Source: Phallus indusiatus
Lineage: Eukaryota > Basidiomycota > Agaricomycetes > Phallales > Phallaceae
NCBI GenBank assembly: GCA_027605045.1
Contig: JAQFWX010000001.1
Span: 248,001-312,000 of the forward strand
Reading direction: 5' to 3'
DNA length: 64,000 nt
The notes under the pieces are model-generated. The model made no database searches. It saw only the letters and a list, made by a program, of their open reading frames with translations, and was not told the origin of the DNA. Positions 59,513 through 64,000 of the stretch are shown here, piece after piece; positions within the stretch are counted from its first letter, which is position 1; each line of letters opens with the position of its first letter. Position numbers and translations under genes: made by a program.

Positions 59513-61212
59513 TTAGGACAAAATTCCGTTGTGGTCGCACACAGCCTCATCATCTGCATTTATATCATCCCGTGTGGAAAGTTCTACGGTAATAGACTGG
59601 TGCACGAATTGAAGGACACTTCTGATTTGCAGACTTGATAAATATATATTGCTCTCTCGAATTCGTTCTGAGTTACGACAGCGAAGGTCTAATGTGAAGT
59701 TGGCCACTAAAATTGACTTGCAGGCTTGTGCGTCAAAGTCAGAAGGACGAATGATAAGAACGAAATTGACGAAAGAACACCTCACTCTGTTTGAAAAAGA
59801 GACAAGTTTTGTACGACGATGCCAAGCTAATCAATTTTTGCGCGATGAATGGGGTTAATATCACTGGTGTACTGAGACGAGAGTAAAAATACTTGCGACT
59901 CTATCGATAGAACTAAGATTATTAGCAGCCTAGATTATGGTAATTAAAAAATCTGTCTTATTCCTCATTTATGACTTGCCTCTGACTCCACTGTCGTAAC
60001 AAAAGTAAAGAATGCGCTTGGGAAACCATGTTAACAGGTCGTTTTTGACACAAAAACTAGGTACCCACCAGCATATAGCTGAAAAAAAAGTCACTTAATA
60101 GTAGTTCTCAAAACGGAATGAACCTTACTTTGGATCAAGCATACCAGAATTAGATCATTATATGACCGAAGTCCAGTTTCACGCCTAAGCTTCCACATTC
60201 TTCCACACGCAAATGCTCAACACGCAAACATTTGTGAAAATAGTGATGGCATTTGTAAGCCAAAAGAGGAAAGTCTTTTCTCCTGGAGCATGTGATTTGA
60301 AATATGATCCAGATGGAGAAACTGAATGCAAGACATACGGCTGGGGCTGGAGGTCCAAGGTTGAGCGATTATAAGTACGGATGATCCAGATCTGAGATGA
60401 TGATTTGTTCCATACCCTTCATCACATCCAGGCAGTAAGGTGCTATCTATGAGAATGAGGATTAGTCATTCTGGAATATTTCAAGTGCTTTCTTACTGAA
60501 TACGTTTAAAATTAAAACTGAGATGAAGCCAGAAATTAAGATCATAGTCAAAATTCAGTGCCGCTGACACAAAACATATGCTCGAGCTACCAACAAGCCT
60601 GATGAAATTATTAATAGCCCTTAAGTCAGATAAACGGATCAAAACCTTGAACACCAATTTGTGACAAAATAAGCATTGCCTTGTTAGTATTAAGGATCGC
60701 GACACATGCTTGGCTGCGCTCGTTCAATTTTCTACGGGAATAATATAGAGAATTAGGAGATCTCACCTCTTTTCATTTTCATTTTCATTTTTATTTTTCA
60801 AAAAAATGTGAATTTAAGCTTTAAAAAACTCGACTCACCGAAAAGTCAAAGTCAAGAAAGAAAATAAGAATTCGTCCAATAGGAAGGGCATATCTTGTAA
60901 AGATATAAAGCAGCATGGGTAGGCTAAATGACCTCCAACTCGACCATATGGTTTCTATCTCGCGTAGGATGTTCAGAACTGTACTGTAAAGAAGAAGGGC
61001 TGGAGTTTAAGTATTTATCATGTGATCAGTAGTCTTTGTGGAGTAAGAATTATTTACTTAAAGAACTGATAAACGCATAACGAAAAACCTGGCTTATGTT
61101 CAAGCTGAGTACCTATCCCATAGTAAGCATGAAAAAAACAGTACACGAACAGAAAATATAATTGCTGGAAGATATTGAAATCAGGCGTGGTAGTATCCGA
61201 GGTGCTGTTCAT
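59513..61212 (-). pseudogene. DUF6533-like copy G with premature stop
   Basis: Start MNSTSDTTTPDFNIFQQLYF (ATG at 61210-61212). A DUF6533-type exon with REIETIWSSWRSFSLPMLLY can be read, then LLVARAYVLCQRH followed by TGA at 60555-60557 where the other copies have CGA (LCQGGRIL). Downstream sequence stays homologous, including the tail NFTLDLRCRNSERIRES, ending NADDEAVCDHN, stop at 59513. One C-to-T change explains the stop, so the loss looks recent. Readthrough or a sequencing error cannot be excluded. Confidence 0.65.
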
Positions 61213-63436
61213 CTCATCTGGACTTTCGGAAGCTTGAGACTGAGTCCTTATATATTCTTCAACAGAAAAATTAATATGGAGCCGAAGACTCAGCTGTGTT
61301 GATGCACCATTGGAGGGTTTAATGAGACGCCGCGGTAGTACCAGTCCGCCAGAATAACAAATGACTACACAGCTGAAGGCTATTGTATATAATGATAATA
61401 TGCCCAACTACCGTGTTCCGCGCGACGATTATAAAGCAATGAAGGCGATGTTGCCTCTAGACATCACATTCCGTTCAAGACTCCTGCCCTCTTGTGATTC
61501 CGGAAATATCGGCAAATTTCTTAATTTTGCATCACAACGTTTCCCTCAGTTCGGCTCCAAGTATGAAAAAAAGGAGAAATCGGGCTTCTTTCGATACGAG
61601 AATTAACGTGACTCCACTGACGTACTAGTAGCGAAAGCAGAGCGTGTGCTTTGGGTAACTACGATAAATTGGCAATAACGTTATATGCGTCATGATGGTG
61701 AGCATGACGGTCTCGAGCACGATGTTGACTGAGATCATGACCTAGAATGAAAGCTTCAGTCATGTCACATTTTCATGCTTTTCTTCTTTTTTCTGACCGT
61801 GACGTGCGTGCCATGGAAAAGCCAGCCCAGTAGAAGTACTCCTGGGATGCTTTTTACCTGATATGTTACAGGATGTACAAAGAATCCTTTTCTATGAAGG
61901 ATTTATCCGAGAGTATTTGGACATATATAATCATGCATCATGAATTCTTTTCCGCTAGAAATACGCTGAGGAAAGGGGAACGAGAATGTTATTTATTTCC
62001 TCGAATATGTGGGTGAGCACAAGGTGAGCGTGAAGTGGAAGGAGAGAAATGGGCAACCTATTTAAACAATAATGGTTCGTCAGACTCGTCCGTTACGACC
62101 CTTTAGCTTGAGTGTCCAACGGAATGAGGCAACGATGAAATTAAGGATGCAGACTCCAGAGCACAGATAAATGGAGAAGCCGGCTTTACCAAGGCCCTCA
62201 GCAGACGTTCTATTCAACCTTTTTTTTTCAAGCGGCACCTGAATTTGAATCGTTCTGTGTGCTTGGCGCGGTTTCGGAAGTAGCCGCGCCAACAGGAGTC
62301 AGCAGCGGATTAACATTTAGAAAAGGGGATCACAAAATGAATTTCGAATTGCTGCTTATCTCTTTTCTGGCGGCTTTAAACTATGATTCAATAGGATTGG
62401 ATAACCACCGAAAGGTATGCACGGTTTCTGTTCCTCGACGCGGAACGCGCTGGGTTAAGCGAATAGCTTTTTCTCGCGCGCCTAGACGTTCACCAATACC
62501 ACCGTCTCAAACTTAACATGTCTTGCCGTTTTTGATTTATTCCATTCGGTTTCTAGATTGCAAAAATGTAATCTTTGCTTCAAGGCTTCTCGCCGTCTCT
62601 TCTATTGCTAACCCCGCTTCAACTCTAATGGGATTTCTTACAACCAGCCCCAATCCCGATATCGATGGCTGCGAACACGGGTCACTGAACGACCATCACA
62701 TTCATAATCCTCATTCACATATGTTCTCTTTCACTTTCGCTTACAACATGGATGTCTCAAGGGTTTATAATAACACATGGAATGAAATGGGAGGCGGACT
62801 GCGAATATTTGCGACTACTGCTATGATCTTTGGCGTTCATGGCCTTTTCTGCATCTCGTCACAACGTTCTGATTGCTCGTGCCTTACGGAAAGCATGCAA
62901 AATTTCTGTTACTCCCGCCACATCCATGTGTTGCTTATGGAAATAACTCTATTCATCATGCGCTAGGACATTCACTACAACCTCAGTATGAATTTTTCAT
63001 ATCGGAATGAAAGTACGGAGACACCGTAATGGCGTTCATCACGTTTTCTCATATGCCCCGGTTCTCAAGCTGAAGCTGGGCATTCATGTTGGGTCTGCAA
63101 TTTCGGTGTTTAATTATGACCAGCTGACGAGCACCCGCCGGTCTAACAGCTTGAACACATCGGGTGGTCATGGTCATGGGTTGGTCGTTAACCCCGACGT
63201 TATGCGAACTGGATAAAACCAACGATGCTGCAGCGCTCAACGTTTTAACGTTTGGCCCCAATGCATTGCTCTATCAACCTGCGGACAGCACGTCGGCGAA
63301 TGAAGTCAAATAATGAGGCAAAACGCGCGGAATCTTTTATCCTTTTCGCAAGTCCTCTCGCTGCCTCTTTTTATCTCTCCGCTAATTCCGCGTTAGTTTT
63401 TCTCATACAACCACCTGATACTAGACTAGTGTAGAC
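61213..63436. other. Spacer with a duplicated flank and a possible membrane-protein tail
   Basis: 61690-61850 matches the flank upstream of copy D (48950-49110). A minus-strand frame at 62080-62292 has a hydrophobic helix (FSIYLCSGVCILNFIVASF) and a basic end (KLKGRNGRV), possibly the last exon of an unrecognised membrane protein. The + frame at 62523-62966 is not recognised. Confidence 0.45.
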
Positions 63437-63893
63437 ATGTGCACGAGTACAGCACACAATCTGTTTCAAAGCTTTGACCCTGCCGCGCTCATCATCTTCA
63501 TCTCCGTCACGGTGCATCATCTCCCCATACTATAGACTGCACTCTATCACCTCCGTATATCCGTGTCTACGCAGATCAAGCTTCGTCCCCATTTCATGTT
63601 CGGAATACAGCTCAGTCTCATGCTCGCAGCTGCAGCAGTGGTCTATTCCACCGTCCTTTACATACAAAATGAACCTGGCCGCTTTAGAAATTGTTGTAGA
63701 TAGCCAAGGGAATGCGACGCGGCCCTCGCGGATTGTGGGTATAGGTGCTGTTGTCATTGAGATTAGTGGGAGTTTCGCGTCTATCATGGGTGTTCATTTT
63801 ATTAAAATGTGGAGTTATTAGTTTTGAGCAGACTTGAATATGCGTATAATGAAACGCCTAAGGGGATGAAGTCAATGATTAACGATTGTAGAT
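63437..63893 (+). pseudogene. POT transporter internal fragment (exons 4-6)
   Basis: It matches the exon 4 end (NLFQSFDPAALIIFIS), exon 5 pieces (FVPISCSEYSSV region out of frame; then GNATRPSRIVGIGAVVIEIS and GSFASIM) and the exon 6 start (LEYAYNETPKGMKSM). Exons 4-6 of the intact gene are at 34852-35454. Several frameshifts and a deletion in exon 5 make it non-functional. Similarity ends near 63893. Confidence 0.75.
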
Positions 63894-64000
63894 CTATATG
63901 GGAGTCTCTCATCAAGTATCCAACGACAATGCCTCGACGAAAACGACGATTAGAGGCAAGCATTATATCGCTGTAGACAGAGCGCTGATGACTGATGTCC

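Overview
The window is nuclear DNA of a filamentous fungus, very likely a basidiomycete (Agaricomycetes). Genes are split by many 48-75 bp GT-AG introns. Very small exons are common. Two separate families of the fungal-specific multi-pass proteins that carry a DUF6533-like N-terminal domain are present. An affiliation near Rhizoctonia/Cantharellales is only an impression. There is no bacterial-style operon, rRNA or CRISPR.

Layout. 1-4.4 kb: degenerate sequence with two paralogous, unrecognised gene remnants flanking an 828-bp non-autonomous hAT-like transposon that carries a tRNA-like segment. 4.4-10.9 kb (-): a complete ABCC (MRP-type) ABC transporter with about 30 introns and several micro-exons. 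11.5-14.2 kb (-): a tandem duplicate pair with related N-termini (QTTYNY motif), one ending in a von Willebrand A domain and the other in a disordered, charged tail. 14.2-17.0 kb: gene-poor. 17.1-18.0 kb (+): a secreted DUF3455-family gene that looks disrupted by an in-frame stop. 18.0-22.0 kb: gene-poor. 22.05-26.8 kb (+): a tandem pair of DUF6533-type membrane proteins sharing a 17-nt micro-exon. 27.8-29.1 kb (+): 3-ketodihydrosphingosine reductase (sphingolipid synthesis). 29.3-30.2 kb: a second terminal-inverted-repeat element. 30.4-31.7 kb (-): a third, dispersed member of the QTxYNY family. 33.5-35.8 kb (+): a complete POT/PTR2-type peptide transporter.

35.8-64 kb is a segmental-duplication array. 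The repeated unit is [3' end and downstream flank of the POT gene, + strand] followed by [DUF6533-like membrane protein gene, - strand]. Seven copies of the membrane gene were found (A-G): A, B, C and F look intact, D is truncated, E is inverted to the + strand and carries a short retroposon-like insertion, and G has a premature stop. POT 3' fragments occur at about 40.1, 43.8, 47.4, 51.2 and 63.4 kb. The array also holds a candidate solo LTR, an 18-bp minisatellite and a perfect 17-bp hairpin.

Functionally the intact genes are mostly membrane proteins (ABC exporter, peptide importer, DUF6533 proteins) plus one lipid-biosynthesis enzyme. They are not obviously one pathway. The distinctive feature of the window is expansion and decay of gene families by tandem and segmental duplication. 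Coordinates of multi-exon genes span start to stop codon including introns; splice sites were read by eye from GT/AG signals, frame and family similarity.
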